Shown one piece after another: positions 1 to 11,803 of a DNA stretch of 64,000 nt. Every line of letters starts with the position of its first letter. Position 1 is the first letter of the stretch. This DNA is from Nereocystis luetkeana. Taxonomy: Eukaryota > Sar > Phaeophyceae > Laminariales > Laminariaceae. Position numbers and translations under genes: made by a program. The stretch is taken from assembly GCA_031213475.1 (NCBI GenBank), contig JARUPZ010000018.1:6671680-6735679 (forward strand), in the 5' to 3' direction. The notes beneath the pieces were generated by a model. The model made no database searches. It was given only the letters and a program-made list of their open reading frames with translations, and was not told the DNA's origin.

Positions 1-363
1 AAGGCGCGAAGCGCAACAAAATGTTCCCTCCCATGGAACGATCAGTCATCACTGGGAGTTACTGGGGGTCTTGGGTAACCACGAACTACAACCACGGCGG
101 AAATTCAAGGCCGGGTCACGACATGCGGCGACCAGTACTGGTACGAAGACTCGACTACGTATCTTCAAGGATCCACAACGACCATTCTTCTACTCGTGGA
201 CTAGCACCTACCTAGGATACAGTACTACCACCAACATCCAGCCCACAGTAGATACGACGTGGGGACACCAGCCGGATTAATTATGTGGGTATCCTCCCCC
301 CCTCCCAAGAGCCTTCGTTCCTTGCTACGAGTAACCGGTCTCGAAGGCGCGAAGCGAAACAAA

Positions 364-1402
364 ATGTTCCCTCCCATGGAACGATCAGTCATCACTGGGA
401 GTTACTGGGGGTCTTGGGTAACCACGAACTACAACCACGGCAGAAATTCAAGGCCGGGTCACGACATGCGGCGACCAGTACTGGTACGAAGACTCGACTA
501 CGTATCTTCAAGGATCCACAACGACCATGCTCCTACTCGTGGACTAGCACCTACCTAGGATACAGTACTACCACCAACCTCCAGCCCACAGTAGATACGA
601 CGTGGGGACACCAGCCGGATTAACTCTGTGGGTATCCTCCCCCCCTCCCAAGAGCCTTCGTTCCTTGCTACGAGTAACCGGTCTCGAACAAATGGCGCGA
701 AGCGAAACAAAATGTTCCCTCCCATGAAACGATCAGTCATCACTGGGAGTTACTGGGGGTCTTGGGTAACCACGAACTACAACCACGGCAGAAATTAAAG
801 GCCGGGTCACGACATGCGGCGACCAGTACTGGTACGAAGACTCGACTACGTATCTTCAAGGATCCACAACGACCATCCTCCTACTCGTGGACTAGCACCT
901 ACCTAGGATACAGTACTACCACCAACCTCCAGCCCACAGTAGATACGACGTGGGGACACCAGCCGGATTAATTATGTGGGTATCCTCCCCCCCTCCCAAG
1001 AGCCTTCGTTCCTTGCTACGAGTAGCCGGTCTCGAAGGCGCGAAGCGAAACAAAATGTTCCCTCCCATGGAACGATCAGTCATCACTGGGAGTTACTGGG
1101 GGTCTTGGGTAACCACGAACTACAACCACGGCAGAAATTCAAGGCCCTGTCACGACATGCGGCGACCAGTACTGGTACGAAGACTCGACTAGGTATCTTC
1201 AAGGATCCACAACGACCATCCTCCTACTCGTGGACTAGCACCTACCTAGGATACAGTACTACCACCAACCTCCAGCCCACAGTAGATACGACGTGGGGAC
1301 ACCAGCCGGATTAATTATGTGGGTATCCTCCCCCCCTCCCAAGAGCCTTCGTTCCTTGCTACGAGTAACCGGTCTCGAACAAATGGCGCGAAGCGAAACA
1401 AA
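364..1402 (+). repeat. Rare 3-unit module, copy 1
   Basis: Three consecutive units carry a rare set of alleles: CCATGCTCC instead of CCATCCTCC with TAACTCTG near the end of the first unit, CCCATGAAAC instead of CCCATGGAAC at the start of the second, and GAGTAGCC plus the 343-bp linker form before the third. The same order occurs at 2447-3485 and 12848-13886. This copy differs by a CAAAT linker (others AAAAT) and AATTAAAG in the middle unit. The third unit has a private doublet change GG to CT at 1147-1148. Confidence 0.88.
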
Positions 1403-4140
1403 ATGTTCCCTCCCATGGAACGATCAGTCATCACTGGGAGTTACTGGGGGTCTTGGGTAACCACGAACTACAACCACGGCAGAAATTAAAGGCCGGGTCA
1501 CGACATGCGGCGACCAGTACTGGTACGAAGACTCGACTACGTATCTTCAAGGATCCACAACGACCATCCTCCTACTTGTGGACTAGCACCTACCTAGGAT
1601 ACAGTACTACCACCAACCTCCAGCCCACAGTAGATACGACGTGGGGACACCAGCCGTATTAATTATGTGGGTATCCTCCCCCCCTCCCAAGAGACTTCGT
1701 TCCTTGCTACGAGTAACCGGTCTCGAACAAATGGCGCGAAGCGAAACAAAATGTTCCCTCCCATGGAACGATCAGTCATCACTGGGAGTTACTGGGGGTC
1801 TTGGGTAACCACGAACTACAACCACGGCAGAAATTCAAGGCCGGGTCACGACATGCGGCGACCAGTACTGGTACGAAGACTCGACTAGGTATCTTCAAGG
1901 ATCCACAACGACCATCCTCCTACTCGTGGACTAGCACCTATCTAGGATACAGTACTACCACCAACCTCCAGCCCACAGTAGATACGACGTGGGGACACCA
2001 GCCGGATTAATTATGTGGGTATCCTCCCCCCCTCCCAAGAGCCTTCGTTCCTTGCTACGAGTAACCGGTCTCGAACAAATGGCGCGAAGCGAAACAAAAT
2101 GTTCCCTCCCATGGAACGATCAGTCATCACTGGGATTTACTGGGGGTCTTGGGTAACCACGAACTACAACCACGGCAGAAATTAAAGGCCGGGTCACGAC
2201 ATGCGGCGACCAGTACTGGTACGAAGACTCGACTACGTATCTTCAAGGATCCACAACGACCATCCTCCTACTTGTGGACTAGCACCTACCTAGGATACAG
2301 TACTACCACCAACCTCCAGCCCACAGTAGATACGACGTGGGGACACCAGCCGTATTAATTATGTGGGTATCCTCCCCCCCTCCCAAGAGCCTTCGTTCCT
2401 TGCTACGAGTAACCGGTCTCGAACAAATGGCGCGAAGCGAAACAAAATGTTCCCTCCCATGGAACGATCAGTCATCACTGGGAGTTACTGGGGGTCTTGG
2501 GTAACCACGAACTACAACCACGGCAGAAATTCAAGGCCGGGTCACGACATGCGGCGACCAGTACTGGTACGAAGACTCGACTACGTATCTTCAAGGATCC
2601 ACAACGACCATGCTCCTACTCGTGGACTAGCACCTACCTAGGATACAGTACTACCACCAACCTCCAGCCCACAGTAGATACGACGTGGGGACACCAGCCG
2701 GATTAACTCTGTGGGTATCCTCCCCCCCTCCCAAGAGCCTTCGTTCCTTGCTACGAGTAACCGGTCTCGAAAAAATGGCGCGAAGCGAAACAAAATGTTC
2801 CCTCCCATGAAACGATCAGTCATCACTGGGAGTTACTGGGGGTCTTGGGTAACCACGAACTACAACCACGGCAGAAATTCAAGGCCGGGTCACGACATGC
2901 GGCGACCAGTACTGGTACGAAGACTCGACTACGTATCTTCAAGGATCCACAACGACCATCCTCCTACTCGTGGACTAGCACCTACCTAGGATACAGTACT
3001 ACCACCAACCTCCAGCCCACAGTAGATACGACGTGGGGACACCAGCCGGATTAATTATGTGGGTATCCTCCCCCCCTCCCAAGAGCCTTCGTTCCTTGCT
3101 ACGAGTAGCCGGTCTCGAAGGCGCGAAGCGAAACAAAATGTTCCCTCCCATGGAACGATCAGTCATCACTGGGAGTTACTGGGGGTCTTGGGTAACCACG
3201 AACTACAACCACGGCAGAAATTCAAGGCCGGGTCACGACATGCGGCGACCAGTACTGGTACGAAGACTCGACTAGGTATCTTCAAGGATCCACAACGACC
3301 ATCCTCCTACTCGTGGACTAGCACCTACCTAGGATACAGTACTACCACCAACCTCCAGCCCACAGTAGATACGACGTGGGGACACCAGCCGGATTAATTA
3401 TGTGGGTATCCTCCCCCCCTCCCAAGAGCCTTCGTTCCTTGCTACGAGTAACCGGTCTCGAACAAATGGCGCGAAGCGAAACAAAATGTTCCCTCCCATG
3501 GAACGATCAGTCATCACTGGGAGTTACTGGGGGTCTTGGGTAACCACGAACTACAACCACGGCAGAAATTAAAGGCCGGGTCACGACATGCGGCGACCAG
3601 TACTGGTACGAAGACTCGACTACGTATCTTCAAGGATCCACAACGACCATCCTCCTACTTGTGGACTAGCACCTACCTAGGATACAGTACTACCACCAAC
3701 CTCCAGCCCACAGTAGATACGACGTGGGGACACCAGCCGTATTAATTATGTGGGTATCCTCCCCCCCTCCCAAGAGCCTTCGTTCCTTGCTACGAGTAAC
3801 CGGTCTCGAACAAATGGCGCGAAGCGAAACAAAATGTTCCCTCCCATGGAACGATCAGTCATCACTGGGAGTTACTGGGGGTCTTGGGTAACCACGAACT
3901 ACAACCACGGCAGAAATTCAAGGCCGGGTCACGACATGCGGCGACCAGTACTGGTACGAAGACTCGACTACGTATCTTCAAGGATCCACAACGACCATCC
4001 TCCTACTCGTGGACTAGCACCTACCTAGGATACAGTACTACCACCAACCTCCAGCCCACAGTAGATACGACGTGGGGACACCAGCCGGATTAATTATGTG
4101 GGTATCCTCCCCCCCTCCCAAGAGCCTTCGTTCCTTGCTA
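1403..4140 (+). repeat. Long-range segmental repeat, copy A (partner 11804-14541)
   Basis: Eight consecutive anchors (1403, 1751, 2099, 2447, 2795, 3138, 3486, 3834) recur at +10,401 bp with the same spacings. They share rare alleles: GAGACTTCG for GAGCCTTCG at the first junction, CACCTATCTAGG, CCATGCTCC, TAACTCTG, the AAAAT linker and CCCATGAAAC. Differences are few: linker CAAAT versus AAAA before the first unit, ACTACG versus ACTACT in the first unit, a G to T at 2136 here, and the CTG change at 12848 there. Common descent of the two segments is clear; whether by duplication or distant conversion is not. Confidence 0.88.
2447..3485 (+). repeat. Rare 3-unit module, copy 2
   Basis: It shows the same allele order as the module at 364: CCATGCTCC and TAACTCTG, then an AAAAT linker with CCCATGAAAC, then GAGTAGCC with no linker insertion. 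It matches the copy at 12848 more closely than that at 364. The CCATGCTCC unit gains a short complementary pair, CCCACAG and CTGTGGG, where other units have CCCACA and TGTGGG. Confidence 0.88.
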
Positions 4141-4176
4141 CGAGTAGCCGGTCTCGAAGGCGCGAAGCGAAACAAA
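3138..4176 (+). repeat. 3-unit higher-order repeat, copy 1
   Basis: The unit order is: a GAGTAGCC/343-form unit with ACTAGG; a unit with AATTAAAG, TACTTGTGG and GTATTAATT; and a standard unit. The same trio follows at once at 4177. Length is 1039 bp. Confidence 0.85.
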
Positions 4177-5219
4177 ATGTTCCCTCCCATGGAACGATCA
4201 GTCATCACTGGGAGTTACTGGGGGTCTTGGGTAACCACGAACTACAACCACGGCAGAAATTCAAGGCCGGGTCACGACATGCGGCGACCAGTACTGGTAC
4301 GAAGACTCGACTAGGTATCTTCAAGGATCCACAACGACCATCCTCCTACTCGTGGACTAGCACCTACCTAGGATACAGTACTACCACCAACCTCCAGCCC
4401 ACAGTAGATACGACGTGGGGACACCAGCCGGATTAATTATGTGGGTATCCTCCCCCCCTCCCAAGAGCCTTCGTTCCTTGCTACGAGTAACCGGTCTCGA
4501 ACAAATGGCGCGAAGCGAAACAAAATGTTCCCTCCCATGGAACGATCAGTCATCACTGGGAGTTACTGGGGGTCTTGGGTAACCACGAACTACAACCACG
4601 GCAGAAATTAAAGGCCGGGTCACGACATGCGGCGACCAGTACTGGTACGAAGACTCGACTACGTATCTTCAAGGATCCACAACGACCATCCTCCTACTTG
4701 TGGACTAGCACCTACCTAGGATACAGTACTACCACCAACCTCCAGCCCACAGTAGATACGACGTGGGGACACCAGCCGTATTAATTATGTGGGTATCCTC
4801 CCCCCCTCCCAAGAGCCTTCGTTCCTTGCTACGAGTAACCGGTCTCGAACAAATGGCGCGAAGCGAAACAAAATGTTCCCTCCCATGGAACGATCAGTCA
4901 TCACTGGGAGTTACTGGGGGTCTTGGGTAACCACGAACTACAACCACGGCAGAAATTCAAGGCCGGGTCACGACATGCGGCGACCAGTACTGGTACGAAG
5001 ACTCGACTACGTATCTTCAAGGATCCACAACGACCATCCTCCTACTCGTGGACTAGCACCTACCTAGGATACAGTACTACCACCAACCTCCAGCCCACAG
5101 TAGATACGACGTGGGGACACCAGCCGGATTAATTATGTGGGTATCCTCCCCCCCTCCCAAGAGCCTTCGTTCCTTGCTACGAGTAACCGGTCTCGAAAAA
5201 AGGCGCGAAGCGAAACAAA
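4177..5219 (+). repeat. 3-unit higher-order repeat, copy 2 (also start of the 9-unit repeat)
   Basis: It repeats the trio of 3138-4176 allele for allele, except that the following linker is AAAA instead of a GAGTAGCC junction without insertion. The same trio recurs at 7296-8338 and, as part of the 10.4-kb-offset repeat, at 13539-14577. Confidence 0.85.
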
Positions 5220-6782
5220 ATGTTCCCTCCCATGGAACGATCAGTCATCACTGGGAGTTACTGGGGGTCTTGGGTAACCACGAACTACAACCACGGCAGA
5301 AATTCAAGGCCGGGTCACGACATGCGGCGACCAGTACTGGTACGAAGACTCGACTAGGTATCTTCAAGGATCCACAACGACCATCCTCCTACTCGTGGAC
5401 TAGCACCTACCTAGGATACAGTACTACCACCAACCTCCAACCCACAGTAGATACGACGTGGGGACACTAGCCGGATTAATTATGTGGGTATCCTCCCCCC
5501 CTCCCAAGAGCCTTCGTTCCTTGCTACGAGTAACCGGTCTCGAACAAATGGCGCGAAGCGAAACAAAATGTTCCCTCCCATGGAACGATCAGTCATCACT
5601 GGGAGTTACTGGGGGTCTTGGGTAACCACGAACTACAACCACGGCAGAAATTCAAGGCCGGGTCACGACATGCGGCGACCAGTACTGGTACGAAGACTCG
5701 ACTACGTATCTTCAAGGATCCACAACGACCATCCTCCTACTCGTGGACTAGCACCTACCTAGGATACAGTACTACCACCAACCTCCAGCCCACAGTAGAT
5801 ACGACGTGGGGACACCAGCCGGATTAATTATGTGGGTATCCTCCCCCCCTCCCAAGAGCCTTCGTTCCTTCCTACGAGTAACCGGTCTCGAAAAAAGGCG
5901 CGAAGCGAAACAAAATGTTCCCTCCCATGGAACGATCAGTCATCACTGGGAGTTACTGGGGGTCTTGGGTAACCACGAACTACAACCACGGCAGAAATTC
6001 AAGGCCGGGTCACGACATGCGGCGACCAGTACTGGTACGAAGACTCGACTAGGTATCTTCAAGGATCCACAACGACCATCCTCCTACTCGTGGACTAGCA
6101 CCTACCTAGGATACAGCACTACCACCAACCTCCAACCCACAGTAGATACGACGTGGGGACACCAGCCGGATTAATTATGTGGGTATCCTCCCCCCCTCCC
6201 AAGAGCCTTCGTTCCTTGCTACGAGTAACCGGTCTCGAAGGCGCGAAGCGAAACAAAATGTTCCCTCCCATGGAACGATCAGTCATCACTGGGAGTTACT
6301 GGGGGTCTTGGGTAACCACGAACTACAACCACGGCAGAAATTCAAGGCCGGGTCACGACATGCGGCGACCAGTACTGGTACGAAGACTCGACTACGTATC
6401 TTCAAGGATCCACAACGACCATCCTCCTACTCGTGGACTAGCACCTACCTAGGATACAGTACTACCACCAACCTCCAGCCCACAGTAGATACGACGTGGG
6501 GACACCAGCCGGATTATTTATGTGGGTATCCTCCCCCCCTCCCAAGAGCCTTCGTTCCTTGCTACGAGTAACCGGTCTCGAACAAATGGCGCGAAGCGAA
6601 ACAAAATGTTCCCTCCCATGGAACGATCAGTCATCACTGGGAGTTACTGGGGGTCTTGGGTAACCACGAACTACAACCACGGCAGAAATTCAAGGCCGGG
6701 TCACGACATGCGGCGACCAGTACTGGTACGAAGACTCGACTACGTATCTTCAAGGATCCACAACGACCATCCTCCTACTCGT

Positions 6783-6972
6783 AAACTAGCACCTACCTAG
6801 GATACAGTACTACCACCAACCTCCAGCCCACAGTAGATACGACGTGGGGGCACCAGCCGGATTAAATATGTGAGTATCCTCCCCCCCTCTAAAGAGCCTT
6901 CGTTCCTTGCTACGAGTAACCGGTCTCGAAAAAAGGCGCGAAGCGAAACAAAATGTTCCCTCCCATGGAACA
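6783..6972 (+). repeat. Marker variant junction, occurrence 1
   Basis: This is a distinctive haplotype across the end of one unit and the start of the next. It comprises GG to AA at 6783-6784 (TACTCGTAAAC), A to G at 6850, T to A at 6866, G to A at 6873, CC to TA at 6890-6891 (CTCTAAAG), an AAAA linker, and G to A at 6972 (GGAACAATC). It marks the end of a higher-order block. The next occurrence starts 3114 bp on, nine units later. Confidence 0.92.
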
Positions 6973-7295
6973 ATCAGTCATCACTGGGAGTTACTGGGGG
7001 TCTTGGGTAACCACGAACTACAACCACGGCAGAAATTCAAGGCCGGGTCACGACATGCGGCGACCAGTACTGGTACGAAGACTCGACTAGGTATCTTCAA
7101 GGACCCACAACGACCATCCTCCTACTCGTGGACTAGCACCTACCTAGGATACAGTACTACCACCAACCTCCAGCCCACAGTAGATACGACGTGGGGACAC
7201 CAGCCGGATTAATTATGTGGGTATCCTCCCCCCCTCCCAAGAGCCTTCGTTCCTTGCTACGAGTAGCCGGTCTCGAAGGCGCGAAGCGAAACAAA

Positions 7296-10200
7296 ATGTT
7301 CCCTCCCATGGAACGATCAGTCATCACTGGGAGTTACTGGGGGTCTTGGGTAACCACGAACTACAACCACGGCAGAAATTCAAGGCCGGGTCACGACATG
7401 CGGCGACCAGTACTGGTACGAAGACTCGACTAGGTATCTTCAAGGATCCACAACGACCATCCTCCTACTCGTGGACTAGCACCTACCTAGGATACAGTAC
7501 TACCACCAACCTCCAGCCCACAGTAGATACGACGTGGGGACACCAGCCGGATTAATTATGTGGGTATCCTCCCCCCCTCCCAAGAGCCTTCGTTCCTTGC
7601 TACGAGTAACCGGTCTCGAACAAATGGCGCGAAGCGAAACAAAATGTTCCCTCCCATGGAACGATCAGTCATCACTGGGAGTTACTGGGGGTCTTGGGTA
7701 ACCACGAACTACAACCACGGCAGAAATTAAAGGCCGGGTCACGACATGCGGCGACCAGTACTGGTACGAAGACTCGACTACGTATCTTCAAGGATCCACA
7801 ACGACCATCCTCCTACTTGTGGACTAGCACCTACCTAGGATACAGTACTACCACCAACCTCCAGCCCACAGTAGATACGACGTGGGGACACCAGCCGTAT
7901 TAATTATGTGGGTATCCTCCCCCCCTCCCAAGAGCCTTCGTTCCTTGCTACGAGTAACCGGTCTCGAACAAATGGCGCGAAGCGAAACAAAATGTTCCCT
8001 CCCATGGAACGATCAGTCATCACTGGGAGTTACTGGGGGTCTTGGGTAACCACGAACTACAACCACGGCAGAAATTCAAGGCCGGGTCACGACATGCGGC
8101 GACCAGTACTGGTACGAAGACTCGACTACGTATCTTCAAGGATCCACAACGACCATCCTCCTACTCGTGGACTAGCACCTACCTAGGATACAGTACTACC
8201 ACCAACCTCCAGCCCACAGTAGATACGACGTGGGGACACCAGCCGGATTAATTATGTGGGTATCCTCCCCCCCTCCCAAGAGCCTTCGTTCCTTGCTACG
8301 AGTAACCGGTCTCGAAAAAAGGCGCGAAGCGAAACAAAATGTTCCCTCCCATGGAACGATCAGTCATCACTGGGAGTTACTGGGGGTCTTGGGTAACCAC
8401 GAACTACAACCACGGCAGAAATTCAAGGCCGGGTCACGACATGCGGCGACCAGTACTGGTACGAAGACTCGACTAGGTATCTTCAAGGATCCACAACGAC
8501 CATCCTCCTACTCGTGGACTAGCACCTACCTAGGATACAGTACTACCACCAACCTCCAACCCACAGTAGATACGACGTGGGGACACTAGCCGGATTAATT
8601 ATGTGGGTATCCTCCCCCCCTCCCAAGAGCCTTCGTTCCTTGCTACGAGTAACCGGTCTCGAAGGCGCGAAGCGAAACAAAATGTTCCCTCCCATGGAAC
8701 GATCAGTCATCACTGGGAGTTACTGGGGGTCTTGGGTAACCACGAACTACAACCACGGCAGAAATTCAAGGCCGGGTCACGACATGCGGCGACCAGTACT
8801 GGTACGAAGACTCGACTACGTATCTTCAAGGATCCACAACGACCATCCTCCTACTCGTGGACTAGCACCTACCTAGGATACAGTACTACCACCAACCTCC
8901 AGCCCACAGTAGATACGACGTGGGGACACCAGCCGGATTAATTATGTGGGTATCCTCCCCCCCTCCCAAGAGCCTTCGTTCCTTCCTACGAGTAACCGGT
9001 CTCGAAAAAAGGCGCGAAGCGAAACAAAATGTTCCCTCCCATGGAACGATCAGTCATCACTGGGAGTTACTGGGGGTCTTGGGTAACCACGAACTACAAC
9101 CACGGCAGAAATTCAAGGCCGGGTCACGACATGCGGCGACCAGTACTGGTACGAAGACTCGACTAGGTATCTTCAAGGATCCACAACGACCATCCTCCTA
9201 CTCGTGGACTAGCACCTACCTAGGATACAGCACTACCACCAACCTCCAACCCACAGTAGATACGACGTGGGGACACCAGCCGGATTAATTATGTGGGTAT
9301 CCTCCCCCCCTCCCAAGAGCCTTCGTTCCTTGCTACGAGTAACCGGTCTCGAAGGCGCGAAGCGAAACAAAATGTTCCCTCCCATGGAACGATCAGTCAT
9401 CACTGGGAGTTACTGGGGGTCTTGGGTAACCACGAACTACAACCACGGCAGAAATTCAAGGCCGGGTCACGACATGCGGCGACCAGTACTGGTACGAAGA
9501 CTCGACTACGTATCTTCAAGGATCCACAACGACCATCCTCCTACTCGTGGACTAGCACCTACCTAGGATACAGTACTACCACCAACCTCCAGCCCACAGT
9601 AGATACGACGTGGGGACACCAGCCGGATTATTTATGTGGGTATCCTCCCCCCCTCCCAAGAGCCTTCGTTCCTTGCTACGAGTAACCGGTCTCGAACAAA
9701 TGGCGCGAAGCGAAACAAAATGTTCCCTCCCATGGAACGATCAGTCATCACTGGGAGTTACTGGGGGTCTTGGGTAACCACGAACTACAACCACGGCAGA
9801 AATTCAAGGCCGGGTCACGACATGCGGCGACCAGTACTGGTACGAAGACTCGACTACGTATCTTCAAGGATCCACAACGACCATCCTCCTACTCGTAAAC
9901 TAGCACCTACCTAGGATACAGTACTACCACCAACCTCCAGCCCACAGTAGATACGACGTGGGGGCACCAGCCGGATTAAATATGTGAGTATCCTCCCCCC
10001 CTCTAAAGAGCCTTCGTTCCTTGCTACGAGTAACCGGTCTCGAAAAAAGGCGCGAAGCGAAACAAAATGTTCCCTCCCATGGAACAATCAGTCATCACTG
10101 GGAGTTACTGGGGGTCTTGGGTAACCACGAACTACAACCACGGCAGAAATTCAAGGCCGGGTCACGACATGCGGCGACCAGTACTGGTACGAAGACTCGA

Positions 10201-10414
10201 CTAGGTATCTTCAAGGATCCACAACGACCATCCTCCTACTCGTGGACTAGCACCTACCTAGGATACAGTACTACCACCAACCTCCAGCCCACAGTAGATA
10301 CGACGTGGGGACACCAGCCGGATTAATTATGTGGGTATCCTCCCCCCCTCCCAAGAGCCTTCGTTCCTTGCTACGAGTAACCGGTCTCGAACAAATGGCG
10401 CGAAGCGAAACAAA
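7296..10414 (+). repeat. 9-unit higher-order repeat, copy 2 (3119 bp)
   Basis: Anchors are 7296, 7644, 7992, 8339, 8682, 9029, 9372, 9720 and 10067, carrying the same ordered allele series as copy 1. The total length is equal because the missing 5-bp linker before 8682 is balanced by a 5-bp longer linker at the exit to 10415. Part of it (about 7850-9500) recurs at +7282 bp, at about 15132-16785. Confidence 0.9.
9897..10086 (+). repeat. Marker variant junction, occurrence 2
   Basis: It has the same full set of changes as at 6783. It closes the second 9-unit block. The next occurrence is 25 units (8667 bp) further on, so intervening blocks have lost it or never had it. Confidence 0.92.
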
Positions 10415-11803
10415 ATGTTCCCTCCCATGGAACGATCAGTCATCACTGGGAGTTACTGGGGGTCTTGGGTAACCACGAACTACAACCACGGCAGAAATTA
10501 AAGGCCGGGTCACGACATGCGGCGACCAGTACTGGTACGAAGACTCGACTACGTATCTTCAAGGATCCACAACGACCATCCTCCTACTTGTGGACTAGCA
10601 CCTACCTAGGATACAGTACTACCACCAACCTCCAGCCCACAGTAGATACGACGTGGGGACACCAGCCGTATTAATTATGTGGGTATCCTCCCCCCCTCCC
10701 AAGAGCCTTCGTTCCTTGCTACGAGTAACCGGTCTCGAACAAATGGCGCGAAGCGAAACAAAATGTTCCCTCCCATGGAACGATCAGTCATCACTGGGAG
10801 TTACTGGGGGTCTTGGGTAACCACGAACTACAACCACGGCAGAAATTCAAGGCCGGGTCACGACATGCGGCGACCAGTACTGGTACGAAGACTCGACTAC
10901 GTATCTTCAAGGATCCACAACGACCATCCTCCTACTCGTGGACTAGCACCTACCTAGGATACAGTACTACCACCAACCTCCAGCCCACAGTAGATACGAC
11001 GTGGGGACACCAGCCGGATTAATTATGTGGGTATCCTCCCCCCCTCCCAAGAGCCTTCGTTCCTTGCTACGAGTAACCGGTCTCGAAAAAAGGCGCGAAG
11101 CGAAACAAAATGTTCCCTCCCATGGAACGATCAGTCATCACTGGGAGTTACTGGGGGTCTTGGGTAACCACGAACTACAACCACGGCAGAAATTCAAGGC
11201 CGGGTCACGACATGCGGCGACCAGTACTGGTACGAAGACTCGACTAGGTATCTTCAAGGATCCACAACGACCATCCTCCTACTCGTGGACTAGCACCTAC
11301 CTAGGATACAGTACTACCACCAACCTCCAACCCACAGTAGATACGACGTGGGGACACTAGCCGGATTAATCATGTGGGTATCCTCCCCCCCTCCCAAGAG
11401 CCTTCGTTCCTTGCTACGAGTAACCGGTCTCGAAAAAAGGCGCGAAGCGAAACAAAATGTTCCCTCCCATGGAACGATCAGTCATCACTGGGAGTTACTG
11501 GGGGTCTTGGGTAACCACGAACTACAACCACGGCAGAAATTCAAGGCCGGGTCACGACATGCGGCGACCAGTACTGGTACGAAGACTCGACTAGGTATCT
11601 TCAAGGATCCACAACGACCATCCTCCTACTCGTGGACTAGCACCTACCTAGGATACAGTACTACCACCAACCTCCAACCCACAGTAGATACGACGTGGGG
11701 ACACTAGCCGGATTAATCATGTGGGTATCCTCCCCCCCTCCCAAGAGCCTTCGTTCCTTGCTACGAGTAACCGGTCTCGAAAAAAGGCGCGAAGCGAAAC
11801 AAA

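Larger units (their letters stand above)
4177..7295 (+). repeat. 9-unit higher-order repeat, copy 1 (3119 bp)
   Basis: Anchors are 4177, 4525, 4873, 5220, 5568, 5915, 6258, 6606 and 6953. In order the units carry: ACTAGG; TACTTGTGG with GTATTAATT; standard; CCAACCC with CACTAG; CCTTCCTAC; CAGCAC with CCAACCC; TATTTATG; the marker set ending in CTCTAAAG; and GGAACAATC. The same series follows in copy 2. The only differences seen inside are a CAAAT linker before 5568 (none in copy 2) and GGACCC near 7102 (GGATCC in copy 2). Confidence 0.9.

Noticed and set aside
2638-2826. 62-codon minus-strand frame, also near 555 and 13039
   Set aside because: It appears only where the TAACTCTG allele removes the stop of the standard unit; there is no other sign of coding.
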